64,000 bases of DNA. Source: an uncultured Eggerthellaceae bacterium. Its GTDB lineage: Bacteria; Actinomycetota; Coriobacteriia; Coriobacteriales; Eggerthellaceae. Below the pieces are notes generated by a model. It searched no databases. It was not told the origin of the DNA and saw only the letters and a list, made by a program, of their open reading frames with translations. Location of the stretch: NCBI GenBank assembly GCA_934617065.1, contig CAKTTY010000002.1, forward strand, positions 206,725-270,724, in the 5' to 3' direction. The position numbers and the translations under genes are program-made. Below, piece after piece: positions 44,311 through 53,169 of the stretch (position 1 is its first letter; each line of letters starts with the position of its first letter).

Positions 44311-45507
44311 ATGTCTAAGGAGAAGTTCGAGCGTTCTAAGCCGCATGTTAACATTGGTACTATCGGCCACGTTGACCACGGCAAGACCACGCTGACTGCT
44401 GCAATTTCCAAGACCTTGTCCAGCAATGATGGTTCTCACGGTACTGCAACCGCAAACTTTACCGCATTCGAGAACATCGACAAGGCTCCTGAAGAGCGCG
44501 AGCGCGGCATTACCATTTCTATTTCTCACATTGAGTACGAAACCGACAAGCGTCACTATGCACACGTTGACTGCCCCGGCCATGCTGACTACGTCAAGAA
44601 CATGATCACCGGTGCTGCTCAGATGGACGGCGCTATCCTCGTTATCGCTGCAACCGACGGCCCTATGGCTCAGACTCGTGAGCACATCCTGCTCGCTCGT
44701 CAGGTTGGCGTTCCCTACATCGTTGTTTTCCTGAACAAGTGCGACATGGTTGACGACGAAGAGCTCCTCGAGCTCGTTGAGATGGAAGTAACCGAGCTTC
44801 TCGATTCCTACGGCTTCGAGGATTGCCCGATTATTCGCGGTTCCGCTCTTAAGGCCCTCGAAGGCGACAAGGAATGGCAGGACAAGATCTGGGAGCTCAT
44901 GGATGCTGTAGACGAGCATATTCCTACTCCCGAGCGTGCTATCGATAAGCCCTTCCTGATGGCTGTTGAGGACACCATGACCATTACTGGTCGTGGCACC
45001 GTTGCTACTGGTCGTGTTGAGCGTGGCGTTCTGCATGTAAACGACGAACTCGAAATCGTTGGTATCAAGGATACCGAGAAGACCGTTTGCACCGGCATCG
45101 AAATGTTCCGCAAGCTGCTCGACGAGGCTCAGGCTGGCGACAACATCGGTTGTCTGCTCCGCGGCATCAAGCGTGAGGACATCCTTCGTGGTCAGGTTCT
45201 CTGCAAGCCCGGTTCTGTAACTCCTCACCAGGTATTTGAGGGTCAGGTTTACATCCTTACCAAGGACGAGGGTGGCCGCCATACTCCGTTCTTCGATGGC
45301 TATCGTCCTCAGTTCTACTTCCGCACCACCGACATCACCGGTGTTGCACACCTCCCCGAGGGCACTGAAATGGTTATGCCTGGCGACAACGTAACCATCA
45401 CGGCTGAACTCATTCACCCCGTAGCTATGGAGGAAGGCCTCCGCTTCGCTATCCGCGAAGGTGGCCGCACCGTTGGCTCCGGTCGTGTAACCAAGATCAT
45501 CAAATAA
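44311..45507 (+). CDS. tuf: Elongation factor Tu
   Basis: GTPase that delivers aminoacyl-tRNA. 398 residues with G1 [11 protein letters not shown]3 [13 protein letters not shown]4 NKCDMVDD and the domain II/III tRNA-binding segments. Switch I reads [14 protein letters not shown] where most bacteria have RGITINTAHVEYET. The gene is not behind fusA but downstream of three tRNA genes, with AAGGAGGA before the ATG. Confidence 0.97.
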   Translation: MSKEKFERSKPHVNIGTIGHVDHGKTTLTAAISKTLSSNDGSHGTATANFTAFENIDKAPEERERGITISISHIEYETDKRHYAHVDCPGHADYVKNMITGAAQMDGAILVIAATDGPMAQTREHILLARQVGVPYIVVFLNKCDMVDDEELLELVEMEVTELLDSYGFEDCPIIRGSALKALEGDKEWQDKIWELMDAVDEHIPTPERAIDKPFLMAVEDTMTITGRGTVATGRVERGVLHVNDELEIVGIKDTEKTVCTGIEMFRKLLDEAQAGDNIGCLLRGIKREDILRGQVLCKPGSVTPHQVFEGQVYILTKDEGGRHTPFFDGYRPQFYFRTTDITGVAHLPEGTEMVMPGDNVTITAELIHPVAMEEGLRFAIREGGRTVGSGRVTKIIK

Positions 45508-45529
45508 CACGATCTTTATGAATTCGGTA

Positions 45530-45559
45530 GGGGAGTCTGCGCTGCAGACTCCCCTCCTT
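45530..45559 (+). terminator. Hairpin terminator after tuf
   Basis: An 11-bp perfect stem GGGGAGTCTGC/GCAGACTCCCC with a GCT loop. The tail is T-rich but interrupted, so read-through into rpmG is possible. Confidence 0.75.
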
Positions 45560-45613
45560 ATTAATCATGTGCTAATGTCAAGCAATGCTAATACGTAATT
45601 TAAAGGAGAATTG

Positions 45614-45763
45614 ATGCGTACTTTGGTCACCCTTGCATGCACTGAATGCAAGCGTCGAAACTATACGACCAAGAAGAACAAGCAGAATAATCCCGATCGT
45701 ATTGAGTTCAAGAAGTATTGCAAGTGGTGTGGTACCCATACCCTGCACAAGGAAACTCGCTAG
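45614..45763 (+). CDS. rpmG: 50S ribosomal protein L33, zinc form
   Basis: Small 50S protein of 49 residues: [19 protein letters not shown] then [20 protein letters not shown] and a [10 protein letters not shown] ending. Two CxxC pairs (Cys9/12 and Cys36/39) make it the zinc-binding form. AAAGGAG (45602-45608) precedes the ATG. It lies in the common rpmG - tRNA-Trp - secE - nusG arrangement. Confidence 0.95.
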   Translation: MRTLVTLACTECKRRNYTTKKNKQNNPDRIEFKKYCKWCGTHTLHKETR

Positions 45764-45781
45764 AGATTCGGAAACTGAAAT

Positions 45782-45858
45782 AGGCCAGTAGCTCCAATTG
45801 GTAGAGCGGCGGTCTCCAAAACCGCATGTTGGGGGTTCGAGTCCCTCCTGGCCTGCCA
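45782..45858 (+). tRNA. tRNA-Trp (CCA)
   Basis: Acceptor AGGCCAG/CTGGCCT, discriminator G, encoded CCA, and anticodon CCA at 45816-45818. Located between rpmG and secE as in many bacteria. Confidence 0.95.
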
Positions 45859-45933
45859 GCTTGTTAATGAGCAGCTCCATGAAGCTGCTTGTTTGGCGTA
45901 TAGAGAGTAGTAATTTCCAGAGCAGGAAGTTGT

Positions 45934-46344
45934 ATGGCAAAGAAGTCAAAAACACAGAGGGCCAAAGCATCTGCTAATCGTGCCGCAAAAAAAGAGCGAG
46001 CAAAGCAGGCTGAGGTCACCCCGGTAGTAGAAGAGGAGTCCAAGAAGCGCTTCAGCTTCGGTAAGAATTCTTCCTCTACCAAGGCTGCTGCAAAGGCAAC
46101 CTCTTCGCAGAATCAGCCAAAGAAGGCTGACGCGAAGCCCAAGAAAAAGCGCTTTGCTTTCCTTTCCGCGGTTCGTTCTGAGATGCGTCGCGTAACGTGG
46201 CCTACAAAGCAGGACGTTCTTCAGTGGACTGGCGTTGTTGTTCTGGCTTTGCTGTTCTTTGGTGTCTTCGTCACTATCCTCGATGACTGGGTAGTAACCC
46301 CCATCCTTCTTGCGATATCGAGTCTGTCTGGTTTGGGGGCTTAA
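45934..46344 (+). CDS. secE: Preprotein translocase subunit SecE with long N-terminal extension
   Basis: SecE clamps SecY in the Sec channel. The core is the C-terminal ~65 residues: SEMRRVTWPTKQDVLQW (the conserved amphipathic helix) and one membrane helix. The first ~70 residues are a charged Lys/Ala/Ser-rich extension, longer than the minimal form but seen in Actinobacteria. Single TM. AGGAAG precedes the ATG. It is followed closely by nusG. Confidence 0.93.
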   Translation: MAKKSKTQRAKASANRAAKKERAKQAEVTPVVEEESKKRFSFGKNSSSTKAAAKATSSQNQPKKADAKPKKKRFAFLSAVRSEMRRVTWPTKQDVLQWTGVVVLALLFFGVFVTILDDWVVTPILLAISSLSGLGA

Positions 46345-46351
46345 ATAATCC

Positions 46352-46885
46352 ATGACGAAGAAATGGTATGTCCTTCACACGTATTCTGGTTATGAGAACA
46401 AGGTGAAGAAAAACCTCGAGACCCTCATCGAGACTATGGGTCTCGAAAACAATGTGTTCGCTATTCAGATCCCAACCGAAACGGTAACTGAGATTAAAGA
46501 AGGCGGACGTCGTGTGGAGAGCGATAAAAAGGTATTTCCTGGTTATGTACTCGTCCGCATGGAACTTGACGATCGCAGCTGGGCTGCAGTTCGTAACACC
46601 CCGGGCGTAACGGGTTTTGTTGGTAGTCAGGGTAATCCTGCTCCACTTACGCGTGAAGAGTACAACAAGATCATGAAACGTACTTCCCATGAGGCTCCTA
46701 AGAAGATCACTTCTACTAGCCTTGAGGTTGGACAAACGGTAAAGGTTGTTTCTGGTCCTTTGTCGGAGTTCGACGGCGTTGTCTCTGAAGTATCCCCTGA
46801 ATCCGGCAAGGTCAAGGTTATGGTTTCCATCTTTGGCCGTGAAACCCCGGTTGAACTTTCTTTCGATCAGGTGGCTACTATTTAA
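46352..46885 (+). CDS. nusG: Transcription termination/antitermination protein NusG
   Basis: Binds RNA polymerase and couples transcription to translation or Rho. 177 residues: the NGN domain begins KWYVLHTYSGYENKVKKNLE, with FPGYVLVRMELDD and TPGVTGFVG, and the C-terminal KOW domain has VKVVSGPLSEFDGVVSEV. Start seven bases after secE, with a weak Shine-Dalgarno, suggesting coupled translation. Confidence 0.96.
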   Translation: MTKKWYVLHTYSGYENKVKKNLETLIETMGLENNVFAIQIPTETVTEIKEGGRRVESDKKVFPGYVLVRMELDDRSWAAVRNTPGVTGFVGSQGNPAPLTREEYNKIMKRTSHEAPKKITSTSLEVGQTVKVVSGPLSEFDGVVSEVSPESGKVKVMVSIFGRETPVELSFDQVATI

Positions 46886-46993
46886 TCTTGAATGCAATGC
46901 GTCTCACGCGCCCGTATGTGGACGGGGCTTCTCGTGGAGGCGCTTGTCATAAACTGGTAAGCAAGATATTTCAGTTGAAAGGATTTTACTGAA

Positions 46994-47491
46994 ATGGCTG
47001 AGAAGAATGTAACGGGTTTTGTTAAGCTCCAGATTCCTGCTGGCGCTGCAAATCCTGCTCCTCCGGTTGGTCCTGCACTTGGTGCACAGGGCGTTAACAT
47101 CATGCAGTTCTGCCAGGCATTCAATGCCGCTACGCAGGACAAGTCCGGCACCATCATCCCCGTAGAGATCACCATCTACGAAGATAAGACCTTTGATTTC
47201 GTATGCAAGACCCCTCCGGCTGCATTCCTGATCAAGGAAAAGCTTGGTCTTAAGAGCGCTTCTGGCATTCCGCAGCTCAAGAAGGTTGGCGAACTTTCTC
47301 TTGAGCAGCTCCGCGAGATCGCTGAGATCAAGATGCCCGACCTCAATGCAAACGACATCGAGGCTGCAATGGAGATCGTAGCTGGTACCGCTCGTTCCAT
47401 GGGCGTAACTATCGAAGGCCGTGCTCCTAAGAAGGAATACAAGGTTACTCGTCGTCTCCAGGCTCTTCTCCAGGGCGAATCCGCTGAATAA
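46994..47491 (+). CDS. rplK: 50S ribosomal protein L11 with C-terminal extension
   Basis: L11 forms the GTPase-associated centre and is needed for the stringent response. The canonical part (1-142) has [20 protein letters not shown] and ends [12 protein letters not shown]. About 23 further basic-to-polar residues ([17 protein letters not shown] and a short tail) extend it to 165, beyond the usual 141-144. GAAAGG precedes the ATG. Confidence 0.95.
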   Translation: MAEKNVTGFVKLQIPAGAANPAPPVGPALGAQGVNIMQFCQAFNAATQDKSGTIIPVEITIYEDKTFDFVCKTPPAAFLIKEKLGLKSASGIPQLKKVGELSLEQLREIAEIKMPDLNANDIEAAMEIVAGTARSMGVTIEGRAPKKEYKVTRRLQALLQGESAE

Positions 47492-47576
47492 GCATTTTAT
47501 CCAACTGCCGTTTTTGGCATTGGGTGGAAGAACCGCTAGAAGCGCGGTTCGTTAAAACCACGAAAGGAATTTTCAA

Positions 47577-48284
47577 ATGGCACTTTCTAAGAAGTACAAG
47601 GAAGCAGCTGCAAAGATCGAAGCTGGTAAGTCCTATGCTCCTCTCGAGGCTGTTGCTCTCGTAAAGGAGATCGCTACTGCTAACTTTGACGAAACGGTAG
47701 AGGCTCATTTCCGTCTTGGTATCGATACCCGTCAGGCTGATCAGCAGCTCCGTGGTACCGTTAGCCTCCCCAACGGTTCTGGTAAAACTGTTCGCGTAGC
47801 AGTATTTGCTGAGGGCGATGCAGCACGTGCAGCAGAGGAAGCCGGTGCTGACATTGTTGGCTCCGATGATCTCGTTGCTGAAATCCAGGCTGGCAACATT
47901 AACTTTGATGCTGCAGTTGCTACTCCTGATCAGATGGCTAAGGTTGGTCGTTTGGGTAAGGTTCTCGGCCCTCGTGGTCTTATGCCTAACCCCAAGCTCG
48001 GCACTGTTACCCCTGACGTTGCTAAGGCAATCAAGGAGCTCAAGGGTGGCCGCGTAGAGTATCGTGCTGACCGTTACGGCATCTGCCATGTAATCATCGG
48101 CAAGTGCTCCTTCACTGCTGAGCAGCTCGCTGAGAACTATGGCGCCATTTATGACGAGATCCTTCGTATGAAGCCTGCTTCTGCTAAGGGCCGTTATGTT
48201 AAGTCTGTTACGGTTGTATCTACCATGGGCCCTGGTGTTCCGGTAGATAGCTCCGTAAACCGTAATTACACCGAAGCTCAGTAA
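47577..48284 (+). CDS. rplA: 50S ribosomal protein L1
   Basis: L1 forms the mobile stalk at the E site and in many bacteria represses its own operon. 235 residues with [34 protein letters not shown] and the ending [12 protein letters not shown]. The 85-base upstream gap may hold the L1 operator, but I cannot define it. The gene is followed by a terminator, not by rplJ. Confidence 0.97.
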   Translation: MALSKKYKEAAAKIEAGKSYAPLEAVALVKEIATANFDETVEAHFRLGIDTRQADQQLRGTVSLPNGSGKTVRVAVFAEGDAARAAEEAGADIVGSDDLVAEIQAGNINFDAAVATPDQMAKVGRLGKVLGPRGLMPNPKLGTVTPDVAKAIKELKGGRVEYRADRYGICHVIIGKCSFTAEQLAENYGAIYDEILRMKPASAKGRYVKSVTVVSTMGPGVPVDSSVNRNYTEAQ

Positions 48285-48304
48285 CTTCGCTTACCAAATG
48301 ACTG

Positions 48305-48330
48305 AAAGGCACCCTGTGGGGTGCCTTTTT
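48305..48330 (+). terminator. Terminator after rplA
   Basis: A 10-bp stem AAAGGCACCC/GGGTGCCTTT with a TGTG loop and T residues. It separates rplK-rplA from the following genes. Confidence 0.9.
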
Positions 48331-48397
48331 GTTTTGTAGACAATCTGCTCATTTTGCCCCAAAAATAGTAGATAAAAGCCTGTTAATGGCGGCAAGC

Positions 48398-48443
48398 TAT
48401 AATGAATTTGGAAGATTATATTCTCATATTTCCCCAATATGAG
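48398..48443 (+). promoter_or_regulatory. Promoter and palindromic operator of the HEAT-like gene
   Basis: A consensus TATAAT (48398-48403, no clear -35) is followed 20 bases later by a perfect palindrome CTCATATT-N5-AATATGAG (48423-48443), ideally placed for a dimeric repressor. Confidence 0.6.
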
Positions 48444-48477
48444 TACTAGGGTGTGCATGCGCCGAATGGAGGATGGA

Positions 48478-49080
48478 ATGAGCGAAAAAACCCAGAACAC
48501 GAAGGAACTCGCTGCTGAGGTACTTAAAGCAGAAGGAATGCTTGAGGGAATCGTGGCAGCATTGGCGGGTCCTTCGCGTCGTGTAAGGCAGAATGCCTCA
48601 TCAGTGCTTGCTCAGGTTGCAAAAATCGATCCCGAAAAACTTGCCCCGCATGCCGACGAGTTTATCGATGCCTTGAATCGCCCTGAAGCTCAAACTCGAT
48701 GGGAGTCTTTGGATGTCCTTACCGAGCTTGTTCCTATCGACTCTCGGGCTTGCGATAAGGCTCTTGCTGGTGCTGAAGCTGCACTCTTCGATGAAGATAA
48801 TGGCTTTGTTCGCCTTGCTGCTCTACGTTTCTTGTGCGCATTGGGCTCGACAACCGAAAATCGTTCTCAGAAAGTTTGGCCTCTTCTTGATGAAGCTATT
48901 CAGTGCTATCACGGCGACTATGAGTATCAGGATATGCTTATCGCTCTGACGTCCTTCGCAGATGGGAAGATTGCCTCTGAGGTGAAAGAAGGCCTTGCCG
49001 AGCGTGTGAAATTTGATGCCGAGCATGGTAAGGGTGCCTTAAAGCGCCGCAGCCAGCAAATCATCGAGGTTCTTTCGTAA
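48478..49080 (+). CDS. HEAT-repeat-like helical protein, unknown role
   Basis: A 200-residue, all-helical acidic protein. Repeating units such as LAGPSRRVRQNASSVLAQVAK and FDEDNGFVRLAALRFLCALG resemble HEAT/ARM repeats, which act as protein-interaction scaffolds. There are no membrane helices or catalytic motifs. ATG 48478 with GGAGG is preferred to upstream in-frame starts. It lies between rplA and the citrate-cycle genes, under a promoter with a palindromic operator. Function is not inferable beyond the fold. Confidence 0.8.
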   Translation: MSEKTQNTKELAAEVLKAEGMLEGIVAALAGPSRRVRQNASSVLAQVAKIDPEKLAPHADEFIDALNRPEAQTRWESLDVLTELVPIDSRACDKALAGAEAALFDEDNGFVRLAALRFLCALGSTTENRSQKVWPLLDEAIQCYHGDYEYQDMLIALTSFADGKIASEVKEGLAERVKFDAEHGKGALKRRSQQIIEVLS

Positions 49081-49151
49081 CCCGTTCATCGCTACAGCTA
49101 CGTTAAATTTAAATTTGTTGCACCACAAAATCTATTTTAATACTAGGATAA

Positions 49152-49185
49152 AAGGACCAACATTTCTCACCGAATGTTGGTCCTT
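49152..49185 (+). terminator. Stem-loop between HEAT-like gene and icd
   Basis: A 13-bp stem AAGGACCAACATT/AATGTTGGTCCTT with an eight-base loop and a weak T-rich tail; it may terminate the HEAT-like gene or lie in the icd leader. Confidence 0.55.
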
Positions 49186-49211
49186 ATGTATTTCGAGCAA
49201 GGAGAGTATCC

Positions 49212-50309
49212 ATGGCAAAGCACACCGTAACGCTTATTCCTGGTGATGGCATCGGTCTTGAAACAACTGCAGCAATGAGGCGAGTGGTTGAGGCTTGTGG
49301 TGTCGATATCGAATGGGAGATTGCTGAAGCGGGTGCTCATATGATGGACTCATGCGGTACGCCGCTGCCTGAGTCAACTATCGATGCGGTCCGTCGCAAC
49401 AAAGTAGCGATCAAGGGGCCTATTACCACCCCTGTTGGTACTGGTTTTCGCAGTGTGAATGTCGCGCTTCGTAAAACCCTGAATCTCAATGTTTGCCTTC
49501 GTCCTGTGCTTTCGATTCCTGGAGCCGGCGGCCGTTACCAGGATGTCGATCTTGTTATCGTTCGTGAAAATTCGGAAGATCTTTATGCTGGTATCGAGTT
49601 TGAAGAAGGTAGCAAAGAGGCCACTGAGCTGATTGAGTTCTGCAAGGACCATAATGCAGGTGTTATTCGCTCTGATTCTGGAATATCAATTAAGCCCATC
49701 TCGGTAACCGCTTCGCAGAATATCGTTCGCTATGCATTTGATTATGCGGTTAAGCACGGTCGAAAGAAGGTAACGGCAGCTCATAAGGCTAACATCATGA
49801 AGCATTCCGATGGTTTGTTCTTGCGAACTGCAAGGGAGGTTGCTGCCGATTACGAGGATAGTGTCGATTTCAACGACAATATCATCGATGCGTTCTGCAT
49901 GAATCTTGTTATGGACCCCTCGCAGTTTGACGTGATTGTGTTCCCTAATCTTTATGGTGATATCGCGAGCGATCTCTGTGCGGGTCTTGTTGGCGGCTTG
50001 GGTATTGCACCGGGAGCCAATATTGGTCCCGAGTACGCTATTTTCGAGGCTGTGCATGGTTCTGCCCCTGATATTGCAGGAAAGAATATCTGCAACCCCA
50101 CCGCAGAGATTCTTTCTGCCGCAATGATGCTCGATCATATCGGAGAGCTTGACGCTGCTCAGCGCATTCGTGATGCGGTTCGCAAGGTGTATGCTGAGGG
50201 CGAGGTGTTGACTGCTGATATCCGTAAGGCAACGGGATCCGACAAGCCAGCAGCTTCTTGTACTCAGTTTACTGACGAACTGATCTCGGCTCTTGCTTGC
50301 CCTGCGTAA
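49212..50309 (+). CDS. icd: Isocitrate dehydrogenase, NAD-type
   Basis: Beta-decarboxylating dehydrogenase family, oxidising isocitrate to 2-oxoglutarate. 365 residues: TLIPGDGIGLETT, the substrate loop VNVALRKTLNLNVCLRP with the Ser/Asn-Leu-Arg pattern of IDH, IVRENSEDLYAG, and the metal/NAD signature NLYGDIASDLCAGLVGG. It resembles NAD-dependent IDH more than isopropylmalate dehydrogenase, helped by aconitase being next door. AAGGAGAG precedes the ATG. Confidence 0.92.
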   Translation: MAKHTVTLIPGDGIGLETTAAMRRVVEACGVDIEWEIAEAGAHMMDSCGTPLPESTIDAVRRNKVAIKGPITTPVGTGFRSVNVALRKTLNLNVCLRPVLSIPGAGGRYQDVDLVIVRENSEDLYAGIEFEEGSKEATELIEFCKDHNAGVIRSDSGISIKPISVTASQNIVRYAFDYAVKHGRKKVTAAHKANIMKHSDGLFLRTAREVAADYEDSVDFNDNIIDAFCMNLVMDPSQFDVIVFPNLYGDIASDLCAGLVGGLGIAPGANIGPEYAIFEAVHGSAPDIAGKNICNPTAEILSAAMMLDHIGELDAAQRIRDAVRKVYAEGEVLTADIRKATGSDKPAASCTQFTDELISALACPA

Positions 50310-50396
50310 GGCGAGTCAATTAACTTTAGTGTAAATTTGCGGCGTTAGGCTAACCTATCGTTTGCTTCATTTGTCGCAGTTGTAAAAGGAGTATTT

Positions 50397-53042
50397 ATGT
50401 CAAGTCGTTCCGATGTTCTGAAGGTCGGAAACGTAAGCTATACGTATTACCCGGTGAACCGTGTTGCGGGTTACGAGAAGCTTCCGTTTTCTCTAACGGT
50501 TCTGCTTGAGAACATTCTTCGTAATGCTGAGTCCGATGATCGTGCGAGCGAATTGGCTCAACGCTTGGTTGAGGCAGGGCTTTCTGGGGAAGTTGGTAGC
50601 GAAATCGAGTTCAGCCCAGCTCGTGTTCTGTTTCAGGATTTTACTGGTGTACCCGTTTTCGTTGATTTCGCGGTTATGCGTGAAGCGTGCATGGATCTCG
50701 GCGGGGATCCCAAAACCATCAATCCTCAGGTTCAGTGCGATCTGGTTATCGATCACTCGGTTATCGCCGATGAGGCGGGTTGCGCAGGCGCACTGCAAAA
50801 GAACATGGAACTGGAGTTTGATCGCAATAAAGAGCGTTACGAGTTCCTCAAATGGGCCCAGGAATCATTCGAGAATGTACGTATTGTTCCACCTGGAGCC
50901 GGTATCTGCCACCAGCTGAACATCGAGCGTTTTGCATCGGTGGCCATGACCAAGGATAGCGGGGAAGGGCCGATTGCGTATTTCGACACGCTCGTAGGCA
51001 CTGACTCGCATACGCCTACCGCTAACGGTATTGGCGTACTCGGTTGGGGTGTTGGCGGCATCGAGGCGGAAGCAGCGGCTCTAGGCCAGCCCATTACCAC
51101 ATTGGTACCACGCGTAATAGGTATCAAGCTTTCGGGCTCTCTTCAGCCTGGGGTGAGCGCTATGGACGTGTCTCTTACCTTTGCCCAGATGCTGCGTGCG
51201 GAGGGGGTTGTTGGCTGTTTCGTCGAATGCTTCGGCGAAGGTCTCGAAAGTCTGAACGCTACTCAGCGTGCATGTATTTCGAACATGACGCCCGAGTACG
51301 GTGCAACGTGCACTTTGTTCCCCGTTGACCAAAAAACGCTTGATTATCTTGAGCTTACCGGCCGTAGTGCAGAGCAGATTGCTTTGGTGGAATCCTATGC
51401 GAAGGCTCAGGGTTTTTGGAATGATCCGCAGCGTGAACCCCGAACTTATTCCAAGGTGCTTGAGCTCGATCTTTCGAAGGTTCAGCGCAGTGTTGCTGGC
51501 CCATCTCGCCCACACGACCGTATTGATTTGGCAGATGTCAAGAATCGCTTCAACCAGCTATGCGGTGAGCGTTCGCTTGATACTGGCAAGAAGGTTTCAG
51601 TTGATGTGTTGGGTCAAAGCTACGAAATCACCCATGGTGCATTGGCCATTGCTGCCGTTACCAGCTGCACCACGGCAACAGATGCAAGCATGATGATCTC
51701 TGCTGGCGTGCTGGCGCGAAATGCCAGCAAAGCTGGTCTGCGTCCGAAGCCATGGGTTAAGACGATTCTGGCGCCTGGTAGTCGTGCAACAGAGGACATC
51801 CTGGATGCTGCGGGTCTTATGCCGGCGCTTCGTGACCTTGGTTTTTACACGTGCGGATTTGGTTGCATGAGCTGTATCGGCAATTCGGGTCCGGTTTTAC
51901 CGGGAATGCACGACATTGCCAATGAGGTTGAGCTGGCCAGCGTGCTTTCGGGCAACCGTAATTTTGAAGGCCGTATTTCGCCAGACGTGTCCCAGAACTA
52001 TCTATGCGCACCTGCGCTGGTTATTGCTTATTCGCTTGCGGGTACGATCGATTTTGATTTTGAAACCGAAGCGCTTGGCACTGATGCGGAAGGCAACAAC
52101 ATCTATCTCAAAGATATTTGGCCCGACGAAGAAGAGGTTTCCTATCTTCTCGAGAAGAGCCGTACTAGGGAAGTGTTTGACCGAGCCGCAGCGGGCCTGT
52201 TCGACGGAGATGAAAGGTGGCAGTCGCTTGGCAAGGAGGCAAGCGATGTGTTTGCGTGGGACCCCGATTCCACGTACGTTCGTCGCGCCCCCTACTTTAA
52301 CGGCATGGGGAAGGATCCTGTAGCGCCAAAGAACATAGAGAATGCTCGCGTGCTGCTCAATCTTGGCGATTTCATTACAACTGACCATATTTCTCCTGCA
52401 GGATCTATTGCCGATGATTCCCCCGCGGCGCGTTACCTTGAGAACCATGGTGTTGAAAAAGAGGATTTCAACACGTACGGAGCTCGACGAGGCAACCATG
52501 AGGTGATGATGCGTGGCGCATTTGCCAACGTGAAGCTGCAGAACAAGCTTGCCGAAGGGAAGCGTGGCGGTTGGACTCGCGACCTTATCGATGGTGAAAT
52601 CAAGGCCGTATATGATGCCGCCGAGCATTACCAACAGGAAGGCTCTGATTTGGTTGTTCTGGCGGGAAAGATGTACGGTAGCGGATCATCACGCGACTGG
52701 GCCGCAAAGGGGCCGATGCTTCAGGGCATTCGTGCCGCATTTGCTGAAAGCTTCGAGCGAATCCATCGCTCCAATCTTATTGGCATGGGTATTCTTCCCC
52801 TGCAATTTGAGGAAGGCCAGAATGCCGAAAGCTTGGGTCTTGATGGAACTGAGCGTATTACCGTTGGTGAAGTAGACTTTTCTGGGGGCTTGCCGAAGCC
52901 GAGCCATGTTGCCGTTACGGCGAAAAAGCCAGACGGCAGCAGCATCGATTTCACCGCTATCGTAAGAATCGATACGCCAACCGAAGGAAGTTATTACTAC
53001 AACGGTGGCATTCTGCAGTACGTGTTGCGCCAGCTTTCCTAA
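50397..53042 (+). CDS. acnA: Aconitate hydratase, AcnA type
   Basis: Interconverts citrate and isocitrate using a [4Fe-4S] cluster. 881 residues with GTDSHTPTANGIGVLGWGVGG, cluster ligands Cys424, Cys490 and Cys493 (CMSCIGNSGPVLPG), and the swivelling C-terminal domain with YGSGSSRDWAAKGP. Odd: the first ligand loop reads TSCTTATDA where nearly all aconitases have TSCTNTSNP, so the Asn after Thr is Thr426. Together with icd it makes 2-oxoglutarate, perhaps as a partial oxidative branch in an anaerobe. Confidence 0.94.
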   Translation: MSSRSDVLKVGNVSYTYYPVNRVAGYEKLPFSLTVLLENILRNAESDDRASELAQRLVEAGLSGEVGSEIEFSPARVLFQDFTGVPVFVDFAVMREACMDLGGDPKTINPQVQCDLVIDHSVIADEAGCAGALQKNMELEFDRNKERYEFLKWAQESFENVRIVPPGAGICHQLNIERFASVAMTKDSGEGPIAYFDTLVGTDSHTPTANGIGVLGWGVGGIEAEAAALGQPITTLVPRVIGIKLSGSLQPGVSAMDVSLTFAQMLRAEGVVGCFVECFGEGLESLNATQRACISNMTPEYGATCTLFPVDQKTLDYLELTGRSAEQIALVESYAKAQGFWNDPQREPRTYSKVLELDLSKVQRSVAGPSRPHDRIDLADVKNRFNQLCGERSLDTGKKVSVDVLGQSYEITHGALAIAAVTSCTTATDASMMISAGVLARNASKAGLRPKPWVKTILAPGSRATEDILDAAGLMPALRDLGFYTCGFGCMSCIGNSGPVLPGMHDIANEVELASVLSGNRNFEGRISPDVSQNYLCAPALVIAYSLAGTIDFDFETEALGTDAEGNNIYLKDIWPDEEEVSYLLEKSRTREVFDRAAAGLFDGDERWQSLGKEASDVFAWDPDSTYVRRAPYFNGMGKDPVAPKNIENARVLLNLGDFITTDHISPAGSIADDSPAARYLENHGVEKEDFNTYGARRGNHEVMMRGAFANVKLQNKLAEGKRGGWTRDLIDGEIKAVYDAAEHYQQEGSDLVVLAGKMYGSGSSRDWAAKGPMLQGIRAAFAESFERIHRSNLIGMGILPLQFEEGQNAESLGLDGTERITVGEVDFSGGLPKPSHVAVTAKKPDGSSIDFTAIVRIDTPTEGSYYYNGGILQYVLRQLS

Positions 53043-53064
53043 ATAACACGCGGAAGTGCAAGGA

Positions 53065-53105
53065 AGCGAGATCCGGGTAAGTTTAACCTCGGGTCTCGCT
53101 TTTTT
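53065..53105 (+). terminator. Terminator after acnA
   Basis: Long stem AGCGAGATCCGGG paired with CTCGGGTCTCGCT (one G:U), a ten-base loop and six T residues. Confidence 0.9.
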
Positions 53106-53113
53106 GTTTCGTA

Positions 53114-53119
53114 TATAAT
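53114..53119 (+). promoter_or_regulatory. -10 of the 619-residue membrane protein gene
   Basis: Consensus TATAAT just after the acnA terminator. The -35 region overlaps the terminator stem and is not clear. Confidence 0.5.
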
Positions 53120-53169
53120 GTCGCTTCCTATACAATTGTTTGTTATATACAAACCGAGGGAGGAGACCT

